A DNA stretch of 64,000 bases, taken from contig JAJEKV010000088.1 in NCBI GenBank assembly GCA_021234155.1, positions 188,001-252,000 on the forward strand, read 5' to 3'. Positions within the stretch are counted from its first letter, which is position 1. Each line of letters opens with the position of its first letter. The DNA comes from Isoetes taiwanensis. Lineage: Eukaryota > Streptophyta > Lycopodiopsida > Isoetales > Isoetaceae. The notes beneath the pieces were generated by a model that saw only the letters and a program-made list of their open reading frames with translations, was not told where the DNA came from and ran no database searches. This document shows positions 11,819 through 24,310 of this stretch, in pieces. The position numbers and the translations under genes are program-made.

Positions 11819-14500
11819 CTGCAAGAGAAATTGTGGATTTAACCATTATATCAGTAGAAACAAACCATCAAAGATTACAAAGATCTAACTATCAATCTAA
11901 ATGTTATGCAATCATTCAACCTTACAGTGAAATACCCACACATGCACACATGATCATGCATGCGCACGCATGAAAAACAGTAATTATTGACATCTAGCTA
12001 CGGCCCTTGGTTTATGCAACCAAACATACACAATCATTGAGACTGCTATCGCATCACACAAACACCATTTTGTTCTAGCATTGTTGGCAGGCTCTTAATA
12101 GACCAGTAATCAGCAACCAGGTTTCAGCATATCCTGGATTTTTGTTTTAGTCTGTTGGTCTGTTGCAGGCTCCACTGGCGCTATTAACCCATCCGTCAGG
12201 AAATCAAAGCAAGATGCATGGATGCATCGTTTGTTCTGAGAATAAGAATAAGGGGACCTTTTTGTTATGTTCTTTCCATGCCAGATCGATGCCGAATTTA
12301 AGCTTTGTAAATGAGGAAGAGAATGCAGCTGATAAATAAATAAGCTCTGTCTACAGAAGTTAAGGAATGTACCTTCGTTAGAAGCTCTGCTCCAGATGGA
12401 TAGGTATTCAAATATCCTGGAAGATGAGTAGGTATCCATATCTGGGTGCCAAGGCAATGAAGAGATAAATAATGATATACCGCTTAGCTACTCTCTGTAA
12501 GTTGAACGCCTCACTTCGCCATTTGCTGACATTTTCAAAAACAGGAAGAAACAAATGCAAGAATCTTTGGAACCAATACCTGATTTTGTCTTTGTGCAAG
12601 TTATCAAGCTTTAGAATCATACAGTTGTCTTTAGATTATACAGTAAGTCGTCATAGCTAGTGCTCAAGGAGCAGAAAAACCTGCAAATAAGAATATTATT
12701 CTAGAGAGTAAAGGAGAAGAACTTAAGATCTTATGCCAGTTGCCAAATAAACCAATCGACATGATGCAAATGGCTTACAGTAAATACGGCATGTAAGCTT
12801 AGAGACAAACCTGAAACCCACTATAGAAGAAACGATGGCATATCTTTTTAGGGAAAAGAAAAATGCTGGCTGAGGCACATAAGCACAGTTGTGAGCTCAA
12901 GAACAGTGGATGCCATCACTAAGAAATGCCAAAGCCATGGAATCCCTAAGAGTAGATAAAAATTTGAAAAGAGAAAAGCCTGTGCAGTGTGTGCAGATTG
13001 GGAGAAAAGCCTGTGCAGCAAAAAGATAATGTGCAGCCGCCTGAGAGAAAAGCTTATGCAACCAGCTTCCATGAGTTAATGGGAGAAAAAAACCGAAATT
13101 GAATTTGGGTAAAACCAAAATTCTAGATGTGGTAGTTGCCCAACAGAAGAAAAAACCAAGGTAAGGCCAGACTATTATTGGGCACTATCGGGATGCAGGA
13201 CATCTGTTACCAGCAACACTATCCAAACAAATTGAAAATAATGCATTTGTTTGGGAATAATGGATCATACCGTATGGTCTGCTCTAATCTGCACCAACGC
13301 TCTGTTCCGTAGAAGCCTTCCCCCTTGTTGCCTGCTCTTTGACGGATCACCAAGTATTAAGGAAGAGAAAAACCTGTTCAACGTTTATGTTAGTCAAACC
13401 GAAAGATCCAGCAAATGTGTCAAAGCAAAGCTGTAGGAAATGGCTCAACCTTCGTCTCTTGCTGACCTGATGATGTCGCACAGCGGAAGAGCTCCACAGC
13501 TCCCACGATAATCTGAACCAACCCAAAGCCGGAGGCGCCAAACCGAAAGAGAGCTGGTCCAAATGCACCAGAAAGAGAGAATTTTGAAAATTCGTCGTCA
13601 TTCAATATCGTCGGCTCCGGCAACTTCGAAATCTTCATTAAATGCTGGCAACCACCGGAAGGGGGAATCCATGCGGGAAGGGAACGCCGCATGCGGCGTT
13701 CCATGCGGCTGCACAGGCACATTCCCCAACCCCTTACCAAAATAAAAAAGAAGATGTGTTAGAGTAAACTTGGACTACAACCATAGTCAATTGGCATTTT
13801 CCTTCTCCTTTTCTTTATGGTATTTAAATTAGATAGGAATATGTCAATTAGGAACTTTGGTTTTGAATCAAGACTAAAAAACTCATCCTTGTCCATCATT
13901 GTTATTGACATAAGTATGGTAGTAATCACGACATCCGCCAAGGATATGCTTCCATGTATCATCCCTCCTTCCTCCAAGTCTCTAACCGATTATGTTGGTT
14001 AGAATTTCAAGCAATGGGGGAAATTCTGGCTTGAAACATGAATGGTTAAGGACCCAATTAACAATATTAATGTGGGTATTGTTGTCCTCTGCGGATGGAC
14101 GGCCACGCGAAGGCGCTGCTACAGAGCGGCTAGGGCAGGCGGCCGTCTGTGCTCTAGGTCGCTCAAATACAACGGATTCATGCTCCGTGGTTCAAGGTTG
14201 GATGCTAGCAGGGCTGAAGAGGTCTATTTCTTCCATCAACATCATCTCAGACTTGTCTATGGTGCCAGTTTATTCTTCTTCAGGCGGCCCTAATGTGATG
14301 CACCATGTATTCTTTCTTTGGCAATACGCTCTATGTCAAGTTGAATAATGCCAAGCTAGTTTGGTGAAGATGGGTGAGTAAACAAATATACAGGCTTGGT
14401 ATTATAATATCTCATGCACTCTAAAATTAATGCGTGTGCATTGATAGAGAGAATTCTTAGGCATGAGCACCTAATAGAGATATACATGCCTACGCAATTC
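11819..14500. other. No gene identified; possible exon remnants
   Basis: Minus-strand frames such as RFLHLFLPVFENVSKWRSEA (around 12500-12580) and FGPALFRFGASGFGLVQIIV (around 13500-13580) look more protein-like than background. They lack neighbours that would identify a gene. A GC-rich palindromic patch GCCGCATGCGGC lies near 13687-13698. Confidence 0.3.
12971..13060. repeat. Short interspersed direct repeat, 3 copies
   Basis: GAGAAAAGCCTGTGCAG occurs at 12971-12987 and 13002-13018, with a variant GAGAAAAGCTTATGCA at 13045-13060. Spacing is 31 and 43 bp. Confidence 0.7.
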
Positions 14501-14576
14501 CCAAGGCCCCGAAGGGGCCGAAAAATTATTAAGTTACGCAAACCATTACATCCAAACACTTTAAAATTAAAATCCT

Positions 14577-14870
14577 CCTGAAACCCCCTTGGTTTGGGTG
14601 CATATTCACACGGAGGGTGACGTAGGGCAGTGAGAGCACCTAAAACTGTACAATACATGTATAAAATCAACACTATTTAATACATTGCCTCAAACCTTAT
14701 AATATCCTGCAAACCACAATATACATTATACAAAAACTTGTACAAGCATACCCCACAAATGAGGATCTCTATTTATGGTCTAGATCGAGGAATAATAGGC
14801 AAATATGCTCATCCCAAATGACTTTTCGATGCCCAGAGCACCCCCCGTGTGAATATGCACCCAAATCCTT
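14577..14870. mobile_element. Foldback MITE-like element, family F1, copy 1
   Basis: The inverted arms TTTGGGTGCATATTCACACG (about 14593-14612) and CGTGTGAATATGCACCCAAA (about 14848-14867) bracket about 230 bp containing 'cataccccacaaa' and 'gaggatc'. The same arms and core recur at 41882-42368 and, truncated, at 56109-56378. The outer flank (ggggccgaaggggccg near 14505) also resembles the start of the 41.9-kb copy. Non-coding; superfamily not assignable. Confidence 0.7.
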
Positions 14871-15796
14871 CGTGTCTATGTTGCTCCCTTTTTCCTTGCT
14901 AAGGGGAAGAATTAGTTCATTCGGTAAAGTAGATTAAGAGACAAGGCAGTAAAGTTTTGTGTTGAAGGCGTTCTTGGACTTCTCGTAGTGCACCAGAATG
15001 ATGTATCAGAGTACATAATCCCCACAATGCAGCATTCTAGTTACTAGGGTCTGTGATATTCCAAGAGGAAGCTTGCTTATCTTTTCAGCAGGAGGGGCAG
15101 CGAATTCAGTGGAGCTGATTCTACATGTCACAATGTGACATTATGCACAGCTAGGGACTTTTGAAATGTTCTAACTTAAACATTTTTACTAGGGTACTGA
15201 TATGCCCATCGGTGTTCAAGTACTGATAAGACTAGCATTTTAATACTTAAGTGCTGATGCTTAAGTAAAAATCAAGTACTAATATGCTTTAGTGGCTGCT
15301 GTATCAGACAGCATGCCTTCTGACGTCACTAAGGATTGCACTGCAGTTTACTTCGGGAGCAATTTCAAAACAGGATTCGTGCTCTTGTTTACTTTTCCTA
15401 CTTCATCAAGGGCTGTTTAGGAGTACTTTGGTGTGTATATTTCCTATCTGACTCATTAGGAGTTTAAATAAGCATACCCGGGAGAGATGAAGAAGTTGAG
15501 GTGTGAGCTCCTATAGTAATCTCCTTCTATGCTGTTGCATGTACTCGTATTTCAGAAAATAAAAAAGTGGTACCTCCGTTTCCTCCCAAATAAGGAGGGG
15601 AGGGGGGAGGCAACATAGATCTTTATACAATTAGATCGCATTTAGATAGCATTTGGTTAAATTTGAAGGCGTCTATCACTTCATTACTTTTAGAAGACAC
15701 ATTTGCATGAAGAGTTAAAGAAGGACATTGGGTTGACATCATCTACATATTTCTTGAATGCGATTTGACCACCAAAGCTCCTAATCAACACTTGAA
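14871..15796. other. No gene recognised
   Basis: No credible coding frame on either strand. A small cluster of 'aagtactgat/taatatgc' variants lies around 15215-15290. Confidence 0.4.
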
Positions 15797-18254
15797 GACT
15801 TAAGTCAAAATTTTTTTTTTTTTTGAAGAACTGTATCATCAATATATTAAAAGAATGGTAATGTTACAAAGCAAGTGAGGAGGAAGGAGAACTGCCCCAA
15901 AGAGACAGTGATACCTCGACACTCCACAACAAACTCATAGAAAAAACCGCAACTCTACCATCACTGTACAAACCGACCATCACCATCTACAACACCCAAG
16001 AAGTCCCGCCAAATGGCAAACTTACGCTCTACTACTCCCGGAACACCCGAAAGCTTTGAAATAGCTTGTACCGAAGTCGAGGAATCGGAGAGGCCGCAGG
16101 CTGCTGAATCCCCTGAAAGATCCACAACCGCCGCCGCTTCCAAATCAGCCACACCAACCAAGCCACGCACAGATGCAAGGCGTGCTACCGCAAGAGCGGC
16201 CAAGCACCAGGATACACATGAAGCGGCAATCACGGCTAGTCAATCTCACCCCAAATGCAGCCCTAACCCAATCCCGTGCAGCGCAAGTGAGGGTATAAAA
16301 CCGCACAATGCTCCACGCCTCACGATGAAGGCCACAACAAGGGCGCGAGAGGGCTCACACCCGCCTAAACCGACTCACAAGGGCATTCACCACGATCTGG
16401 CGGTGCACCACCGCCACGAAGCACCCTAACCTTCGGTGGGGGAAGTGAGCTCCATGTCCATGTCCAAACCGAAGCCCATCGAGAACCCTAAGCCGCAGAG
16501 ACCACTTGCACGAAGGGGCGGTGTGTCATGAATAGCCGGCACCCGGTAAGAAGACCGCACAAAGCAAGAAGACACAACCGGATGAACCTTCCAAACCCGC
16601 ACCACCACATCATCCCGAGGGACTATAGGTATGTGTAGCGGAATACTCCCATGCGTGCTCCCGATAGCCCTTGGCCACGCCCTCCTCGAAAGGCGAGCTC
16701 GAAGAACTCCCACGGCTAGCTAGCTGACCACCCCAATACCAATCCTCCAAGGTGAGCACCGCAGCTCGCCTCCAACGGCCTCTAGGCCCAGAGCATGCAC
16801 ACATGGCGACCAAGGGCAAGTCTTGCGCAGGGGTAAAGGAACCCACAAGAAAGGAGAAGAGTGGTGATAAACCGAGGCATAATCTAGGCCGGAAGAGCAC
16901 ACGCACATGATCCCAAGCCCGCAACACTCCCGTGAGAAAAGGGGATGCATGTGGGAAAGGCCTGAGACCATACAACAAAGTGCCCGGGGCAACTCCACAT
17001 GCACGCATTTGGCTTTCAAATGCCACACAATGGCGAAGAGATGCAACAACATCGCCCAAGACCAGGAGAAGATGCTCCATCCTACGTATGCTCCAAATAA
17101 ACTTGGAGACCAACACCTTACTATGCAAAAGCAATCCGTAATGGCCAAGCCCCCATCCTCCCGGGGCGGAGACACTTCCACCAAGCCACTTTAACAACCG
17201 CCCCTTCATCATCCCCGCCCCACACAAAATTTCGAACAATCTTATCCAAAGCCTGTATCTTACCCTCAGGAGCTAGCATCGCAGATGTCTTTGTATACAC
17301 ATGAGTGCTACAAAGTACTTGACTTGGCAACAGGTGATCCTACCCGCCATGGACAACTTGCTACCCTTCCACCAATTGAGGTGTTTCTGCAACCCCTGCA
17401 AAATCTCATCCCACACCCTCCCCATGGAAACATCCCCTCCAAAGGGGATACCCAACAGCACCTGGAAGCACCTTCCAAGGGAATAGAGCCAAACAACGGG
17501 GAGGCGGAGTCAGCTGGGCCCATAATGCAGAGCACTTACCCCAATTCAGAAGAATACCTGAGGCCAAGGAGAAAGTATCCAACAAACCCTTCACATTCTG
17601 CAAATTCCTCTCTTTTGCCACCAAGAAGAGGAAAGTGTCATCGGCAAACTGGTTAATAATCTGCTGGCTACCATCCTGCATCCGAAGCCCATCCACCACT
17701 CCCTCCTCCACTGCAGCCCAAAAACAATCGAGGCAATTGCCTCCGCCCACAATCGTAAACAAAAAAAACGCCAAAGGGCACCCCCGACGCACCCTCGCGC
17801 CTAAGGAGAGAAAAAAGGCGGGGTTCACCCCGCACACCACCGTAGCGTCTTTGGCCTATGCGACTTCATGATCGTCTCTCAGAAAGCGTGGACCACGCCC
17901 AACGCTAACATCATGGCAGACAAGAACTCCCAACGGACACTATCATAAGCTTTGGCAAAATCAAGCTTAAGATAGGCAATGCCTTGCCCTGTTCTTCTGG
18001 CCCAATAAAGGCCCTCATAAGCTGCGGCAACATTAGTCAAAATGTTCCTTCCAGGGACAAACCCAGACTGCACCTTACTAATGGAAGAAGTCAACACCAG
18101 CTTCAACTTCTCTGCCAGAGCTTTCGCAATAATCTTATACACAGAGGACAACAAGGAGATAGGCCTCCAATCATTAATAGTAGAAGGCTGCTTAACCTTA
18201 GGAATCAAGGAAATGCATGCGGTATTCAAATGGATAGGACTTAAGTCAAAATTT
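15797..18254 (-). mobile_element. 5'-truncated LINE (L1-like) with 17-bp target-site duplication
   Basis: Direct repeats GACTTAAGTCAAAATTT at 15797-15813 and 18238-18254 flank the element, and a 14-base T run from 15811 is its poly(A) tail on the minus strand. The body begins inside reverse transcriptase: IPKVKQPSTINDWRPISLLS, GFVPGRNILTN and KLDFAKAYDSVRWEFL (about 18230-17900). The catalytic FADDTFLFL is near 17630, then LGIPFGG and IVRNFVWGG further on. Frameshifts and a small deletion separate these blocks. ORF1 and the endonuclease are absent, so it is dead, yet the target duplication is perfect, so insertion is not ancient. Confidence 0.93.
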
Positions 18255-19510
18255 GAAGACCTAAAAATCATTTTTGGAGCGAAAAAAAAAAAGACGTCGG
18301 GGAAAAGAAAATATGCAGCTAGGGCAGAGCGGCTAGGGCTTTGGGAGGGCTCGTCCAGCCCTCCTTCCAAGAAAACAGCTCCATGGCACCCTGCCGGCCA
18401 AAAAGACCCTCTTCAATGATTAAATTGGCGGGCGAAGCGAATTTCTGCCGCTTTGATTCAGAGCTTTTTGTCACATTTTTTGCATATCTGGTGGTAAGAT
18501 TCCTTCATCCTTTTCTCACTTCCTACTGGCGGTTGTATCTGGAATAAGCAGATTAGGCAACAAGAAGTTTTGATTCTTCTAATAGTTATGCAGATTGGTT
18601 GCCATTTTTTAGTTCTGGATTACAAAGCTAGAAGCTTTTGACAATTTATATTTTTAAACCGGGCTTTAGCGAATAGTCTGGTCGGTTGGCTTGTTTTAAG
18701 CTTAACCAGATTTACGGTAATTGCATGAGGCTTTGATGATGCTAGTTTCCAGGAATTGAAGTTTAAGTTGATCAGTTTGTGTAGCACTTAAGGAGGTGGC
18801 AGCTTTGCATGAATAGAGTGGCAGTCTATTCGATATATTGTTGTTCTTCATCTGACTATTTTAGATATTTGTGAGATATCTTCATTATTCTCAGTAGTTC
18901 TGGGGAATTTTTTCGGATGAGAGATAGGGAACTGAGAAGCGGGAGATCTTGGTTCTACATTCGAATGAAGGTTTGTATGGATAAATGATTGTTCAGAGCA
19001 GCATAATACATGTATGATGACTTAGAGGTGTTCTCCGACAATGCACCGAGTTTCAGATCTCAAATTTTTCTGAAGTCTAGTTTGGGCTTCATGGTCTACA
19101 GAGCATTTTGATTCATGGCGAGCTAGAAGGCTCATTTGCTTTTATGATGGGAATACATTGTTATTTGCTGTTTTTGGACATTATTTTATTTGTACACTCT
19201 TCTTGGATTTTCTGGATTTCTCTTCCATTATGATTGTTCAGAGATTGCTAAGATTGGAGATAACATTTTTGTTCTACAATTGTATATCTGGCCATCAAAG
19301 GTAACAACGATTGCGACAGCAGCATATGTACACTTGAATTTGTTGACTACTTTTTTATTTGTTCATCTGCTACTATAGCAGTTCTTTGTTTTCCCTGATC
19401 ATTCAGGGTTTTTATGTGCTCATTTTCTTATCTGATCGTTGAGCGATCAAGAAGCTGTAATATTTCCTATTTGAAATACAAAATCTGCCTTAACTTCAAA
19501 AAAAAAAAAA
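18255..19510. other. No gene recognised; left flank of the tandem array
   Basis: No supported coding frame. The plus strand becomes T-rich from 18460 and ends in a 12-base A run directly abutting the first array unit at 19511. The A run could be the tail of a retroposed transcript or only a breakpoint tract. Confidence 0.35.
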
Positions 19511-20090
19511 CCCTTTGAGCCTGTTAAGACAACAGACTTTAAGCCTTATAGTTCCATTTGAAAAAATAAGGAACTTCAATTGCAATCCTAGAAATAGACA
19601 GGTGAAATCTAATTCTAGGCCTTGATAAGGAGCAAATTAGAATAGAGACTATATATAAAACCAGAACAAAACAAAAATTTGGAATACCAACAATACTAAA
19701 GACATAGTTCAATAAAGAATAGCTCAAATAAGCAACGTTTTACAATGTAGAAAAAGGAGATATGATATTCGAGTATAACAGATTGAAACATAACTCACAT
19801 ACTGTCTGAAGCTTAAAGCAACAACATATAATATTGCAACCCTAAAGCATTATTGCAGATCTAAGAATGATTCAAAAGTAGCTGATATGAAGCAAACCGT
19901 TTTTACATAATATAATTTATGACTTAGCCAAGCTGTAGTGGTGGAACAACATATAATAACTTAAAAGCAGAAAAGTAGATAGATGTCACCAAGAAGCTAA
20001 ATTCCGAAGTAAAATCCTGCAGATTTGAGCAGTGGTTTTTGCTCGTTGAACACCATGAAAAGCACCACATGGAGGGATAAGTCCGGTTAC

Positions 20091-20190
20091 CTGCAGTGGA
20101 ACCAAATGCAAGTTAGCCTAAAGAGGGTAAATGCACAAGCCACAAACAGGTAAGCTAAAGACCCATCCGGCTTATCGCCCTTCACCATTT
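20091..20190 (-). other. Conserved exon-like block, unit 1
   Basis: On the minus strand VKGDKPDGSLAYLFVACAFT, then RLTCIWFH, is open up to CTGCAG|GTAAC, a plausible donor at 20091. The diverged inverted relatives at about 44169-44270 and 48091-48187 keep the same block (VKGVKPNKFIAYLLVAFAFT) and the same CTGCAG|GTAA donor, while flanking sequence has drifted. That pattern suggests an ancestral exon of a membrane-like protein. The family is not recognised; the block also occurs in units 2-4. Confidence 0.35.
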
Positions 20191-22170
20191 AACAACTTTA
20201 CGTTGAAACAAGGCATTTGAAAAATATGACTATAAATCACATTAGCATGTGACAATACATATACAAAGGAGAGGATCACTTAAGAACTGGATGCATTATC
20301 AAGAAAGGCAATAGAAAGTGGAAAAAGAACAGCAAATTCAGTAAACTTATGAGTAAGGCAAAATTTAAACAAGAATACGTAAAAGAGATCCAAAAACTTG
20401 ACTATATTATTGACCATTTAAAATGATAAGGAACCAAGGCGGGAATTAGGCAAGACAAATACTGCATAAGGGTCCGCGAAACTTTACAATGAGAGGCGAG
20501 TTTGGCACTTAGAATTAATTTAGACTAAATCCTTAAAACATGTAAACTAGCTTGTGGACAAAGCACCGTCATTTTAAGAGGGGAATTACGGTTAATATTT
20601 TAGAACACAGACCTAGAGCAGGAAGAACAGATAATATAGAGAACTATGAAACTCAATGCTGGAATTTAGGGACTTACATGAGAGATAAAAATCTAAGGTG
20701 TACATGGATGATCCCTATGGTAATGGGATCAAATCTGCTTGAGGGCATAAAGGAAAGCAACATAAGGCTGCAAATATCTTCCAAAATCCATCCAAGTAAA
20801 ATGAATGAACATCCTAAGCAATATTAAGCGGATAATGTATAAATCCCGAAATGAATGAGGCACTTAAAGCAACCGTTAAAAGAACATAATAGTGTATGAG
20901 GCGATTAAAGCATTTGTTTAAAGAACATAAGTGAGCGGTGACACATAACGAGAATAAATAAAATCTATCACATACTAAGATCTTTGGAAGATCAAATAGA
21001 ACAAATGGATAGATCTTCATAGACCCAATAACGATGAACATAAATAGAGAACTTCACTAAAATTTACATGTAGCAAGTAGACCTAAGTACTTGTACTCCA
21101 GTTGGAGAATCACTCTAAGAAGATTAAACTAACGTGAAATTTGCATAACTTGGCTTATATAGAATAATTTGTGATAATTAAAACAAGCAATTAGAATCGA
21201 GCATATAGATGCCTTTACATGAAAAAAAGCAAGGAGAAGTGAGATCCGGTTTATATCAAACAAAAACCTGATTAAATCATGTTGGTGTTGTTGCCATCAA
21301 TTCCACGTTGAGAAACTCCATCGAGCGGATAAAATCATACTTGCATTGGGAAGCATTGGCATGGCATGGATAATCTTTTTCGTCTATTCCGAGCTACTTG
21401 GCATGATCCGAGCTATTTAGGCATCGAAATACCTCGGTGGCCATTTTACCTAATACAAATGAGTTAGACAGAGAATCTATAAGCAAACATTCAAGAGGAT
21501 TCGGGATTGTTTGTTTGCATTCTTTTGCAAAGCTGCGTGATGCATTGAGCAAATGCCGATTGCCTTCCGAAATTTCGGCCAATCTATATATGCGCTAGCA
21601 TGAAATAAGGCAAGATCTGAGCTATTTAGGCAGGGAGATACACCAGCATCCATCTTTACTGAAATCCAAGAGCAAGGCAGACCGCATAGATGCCAGCTTG
21701 TGCAGATCGGAATGGAAGATACGAAGGTAGACTCCACTGCATCGTGAACAACTAAGGTATTTCTGAAACCCTAAAGAAGGAAAGCATTATTTCGAATATA
21801 GATGAATATAGGTGTAAAAGGGGATTTTGTCACAATGGAAAAAAGACTATATAGCTAAAAATGCAATAGCCTGATAAATATTCGATAAATATTCGACGAA
21901 ATCTGGCAAAGATATTAACCAAAGGACATTTCCGCTTATTTGTTAGCATGATCCAACTTAAAGTTTAAATGTTTACAGAATACCAAGAGATGCGAGTTGT
22001 TTAAAGTTCTACAACTCTATGGTATAGGATGTGTCTAGGACATACAATGGTATAGGATACTAGTAAGGGTGCCCAGCGCTGCTGGGCATAAGTTGGAAGT
22101 CTATAAATGTTTTGATTGCAATGAGGAAAGTGTGCAATAACCTTTTTTTTTTTAACAAAAATGTCCAAAC

Positions 22171-22199
22171 ATAGTAACAGTGCCCAGCATTGCTCGGGA
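22171..22199 (-). mobile_element. Internal degenerate Helitron 3' terminator
   Basis: ATAGTAACAG followed by TGCCCAGC-ATT-GCTCGGGA mirrors the true end (CTAGTAAGGG plus hairpin) about 110 bp further inside. CTAG has become ATAG and one hairpin pair is lost. The same relic is present in all three Helitron copies. Confidence 0.6.
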
Positions 22200-23347
22200 T
22201 TAGTTTGAACCTTGTAAAGTTATAAGAAGAATGAGAAGAGAGTGTAGTATAAACTCGAGAGTGTAGTTTAAACGGATTCACTTCAACCATTGCTTCTAAC
22301 ATATTTTTGGCAATCTTATGGTCCTCTCCATATGTAAAAGACACCATAAATGGTTCCATATCAATAGGCCTTTGGTGCTTGTAAATTGGTGCATCTTCTC
22401 TCTAGTTCCACATTCTCATACATTCTGTTGAAGGCTTGTAATATATTCTCTGCCTCCTTGAAATAATGGGCATGGCCTACTCTGATGAATCATGCACGAG
22501 GGAATGTGACATTGTTTAGTTTCACACCCTCAATTTGCATTTCCTTGAAACAAAAGAATGTGACATTGTACATTGTTTGGTTTCCCACCCTCAACTTGCA
22601 TTTTCTTGGACCAATTTAATGCAAGTGCACCTTTGCCATAGTGCAAGTGCACCTTTGCCATGCTCTGCATAACTTCCTACCATTGCAGCCCAAGATATAA
22701 CATCTCGTTTAGACATCTTCTTGCTTTCAAGATGACTGATAATGTGAAATAATTTTGCATGGAGTCCCCTTGGCTCATGCTATTGTAAAGCTGTAGACTC
22801 AAATTCTCATTGCCATGTTTGTTATGAGCCTCGAAAATTGCATTCCAATTAACATGGTTTTACCAGATTAGCGAAGGCAACATTTGCTTCCTCTACGTGA
22901 CCAGAAGAAGTGAATACTCGAATAAGATGTCTTGCTAGCACCCCAATGCAATTAAGGCCACTTTATACAATAGGAGAATAGAGATTCTTTTCAAATGTAA
23001 AATCTTTCTGAGGATTTGTACACACATGGATGATGTGGTAGGCAAAATCTCTAGATATGGAAATTCCTTGTTCCTGTAAAAACTTCACAGACATCAAAGT
23101 TTTAACCATCTCTGTTGACTTGGTGATTGGAAATGCCTATCATAGCACATGCATCAAGAACTCCAATAACTAAATTCATCTGGAAGGATATACTCCTGCA
23201 TTTTACAAAAACCTTGCTTTCATGTCCCTGGTGCATATATGCTACAATAATTGTATTCCATGAGATAGTGTCATCTTGGTGGCATTTTACAAATAATTTA
23301 CATGCATCTTTAAACTTAACACAGTAAATCATTGCGTTCCATATCAC
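22200..23347 (-). pseudogene. PPR protein gene fragment carried by the Helitron, unit 1
   Basis: Minus-strand text includes IWNAMIYCVKFKDACKLFVK and SWNTIIVAYMHQGHESKVF, matching the plant PPR pattern (W-N-x-x-I, Y, G, A-x-x-x-F). A later segment, DHKIAKNMLEAMVEVNP, resembles the post-PPR E motif. Between them the frame is broken by stops and indels. In plants such PLS-type proteins edit organellar RNA; this piece is not functional. Confidence 0.65.
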
Positions 23348-23437
23348 TCTGTATCAGGTCCTTGCATACAATTATGACCCAATACCTCTTCTTTGATGTA
23401 CCCAGTCAGTTATTAAGCTGCCCTAATGAATTTTGCT

Positions 23438-23902
23438 TCATCTTGGGCACCTGCAACTTCCTATTGTTAAATCCCCCTGCGTGAATGAAAGATTGTTGTC
23501 TGGATCCCATAGAAATGGTGGACTCTGCTGTACAAAATTAGGCTGGACAACACCATCCGGTGCAAAAAAATAATGTTGTAAAAGCTGTAGTTGAGATTGC
23601 CCTAGGCAATTTACATTTGGCATGAAGTTTCCAGTCTGTCCTGAATCCAAACTATGAAAGTAATGCCCGTTAGAGATCCCATTAACCCTTTGCATGCCTG
23701 CTAAGTTCAGATCATTAAGACCATGATTATCAAAGGATGCTCTAGATGTATAAAAATCTGGAATGATTGCTCCATTGTTTTGAGATCCTAATCCAAAAAT
23801 GCTTTCAAGCGGAATAAGGCCACCTTTGTCTTCAAGCGCATGGTGGGTTGATGAAATCCATTGAGAATTGATTTCTCGAAGTATTATGTGCCATCGAACC
23901 AT
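23438..23902 (-). pseudogene. Unidentified captured gene fragment, unit 1
   Basis: An open frame of about 150 codons with low-complexity Asn/Gln/Ser/Gly-rich composition (ESIFGLGSQNNGAIIPDF, LNLAGMQRVNGISNGHYFHS). It ends near SPPFLWDPDNN. The unit 3 copy reads from an upstream MAHNTSEK start. It could be the disordered region of a regulatory protein; no domain is recognised. Confidence 0.4.
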
Positions 23903-23989
23903 TGCCGGTTTCGTTATTCCGTTACAATCTTCTTCTCGATAAGCGGGTCCAATCCCGTTGGGCTTTGTTTATGGTAGAAACTTCGAGAA

Positions 23990-24310
23990 TAGAGGAGCCG
24001 GGGCTACACATCCGGCTTCTATCCTTGCATCCGGCTGCGGCTTCTTTGAATATAGCCATGATTTTGCAAAAATCCATGATTTTGGCGCGAATAAGCGGTT
24101 CTGGCCGCTTCCGCGTAATAGCCATGATTACGCTTCTTCTAACCAAAGATGGGTTACGCTTCTTGCTTCTTGCTTCTTCTAAATGCCGACATAGCGGTGA
24201 AGCTGCTTCTTCCTTCTTCTAAATACCCACATAGCCGGAATCGGCTTCTTGTTTCTTCGAATGCCGCCATAGCCTAAGCGGCTCTGCTTCTTCTTTCTTT
24301 CTTACGCTGT
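23990..24310. repeat. Degenerate ~48-bp minisatellite within the Helitron
   Basis: Repeats of 'gcttcttcttctaaatnccnacatagccgg' occur as several diverged copies. The unit 3 counterpart (about 35150-35430) is the most regular. It lies at the element's 5' side, beyond the captured fragments. Confidence 0.55.

Noticed and set aside
15961-17656. Plus-strand open frames rich in Pro/Thr/His within the LINE
   Set aside because: They are antisense to the LINE ORF2 and its 3' region, where GC-rich sequence opens frames by chance.
19539-19727. Repeated 62-codon hydrophobic minus-strand ORF (MSYSLLNYVF...) in every array unit
   Set aside because: It is T-rich sequence resembling intron; the inverted paralogue does not conserve the frame, and identity between units only reflects recent duplication.
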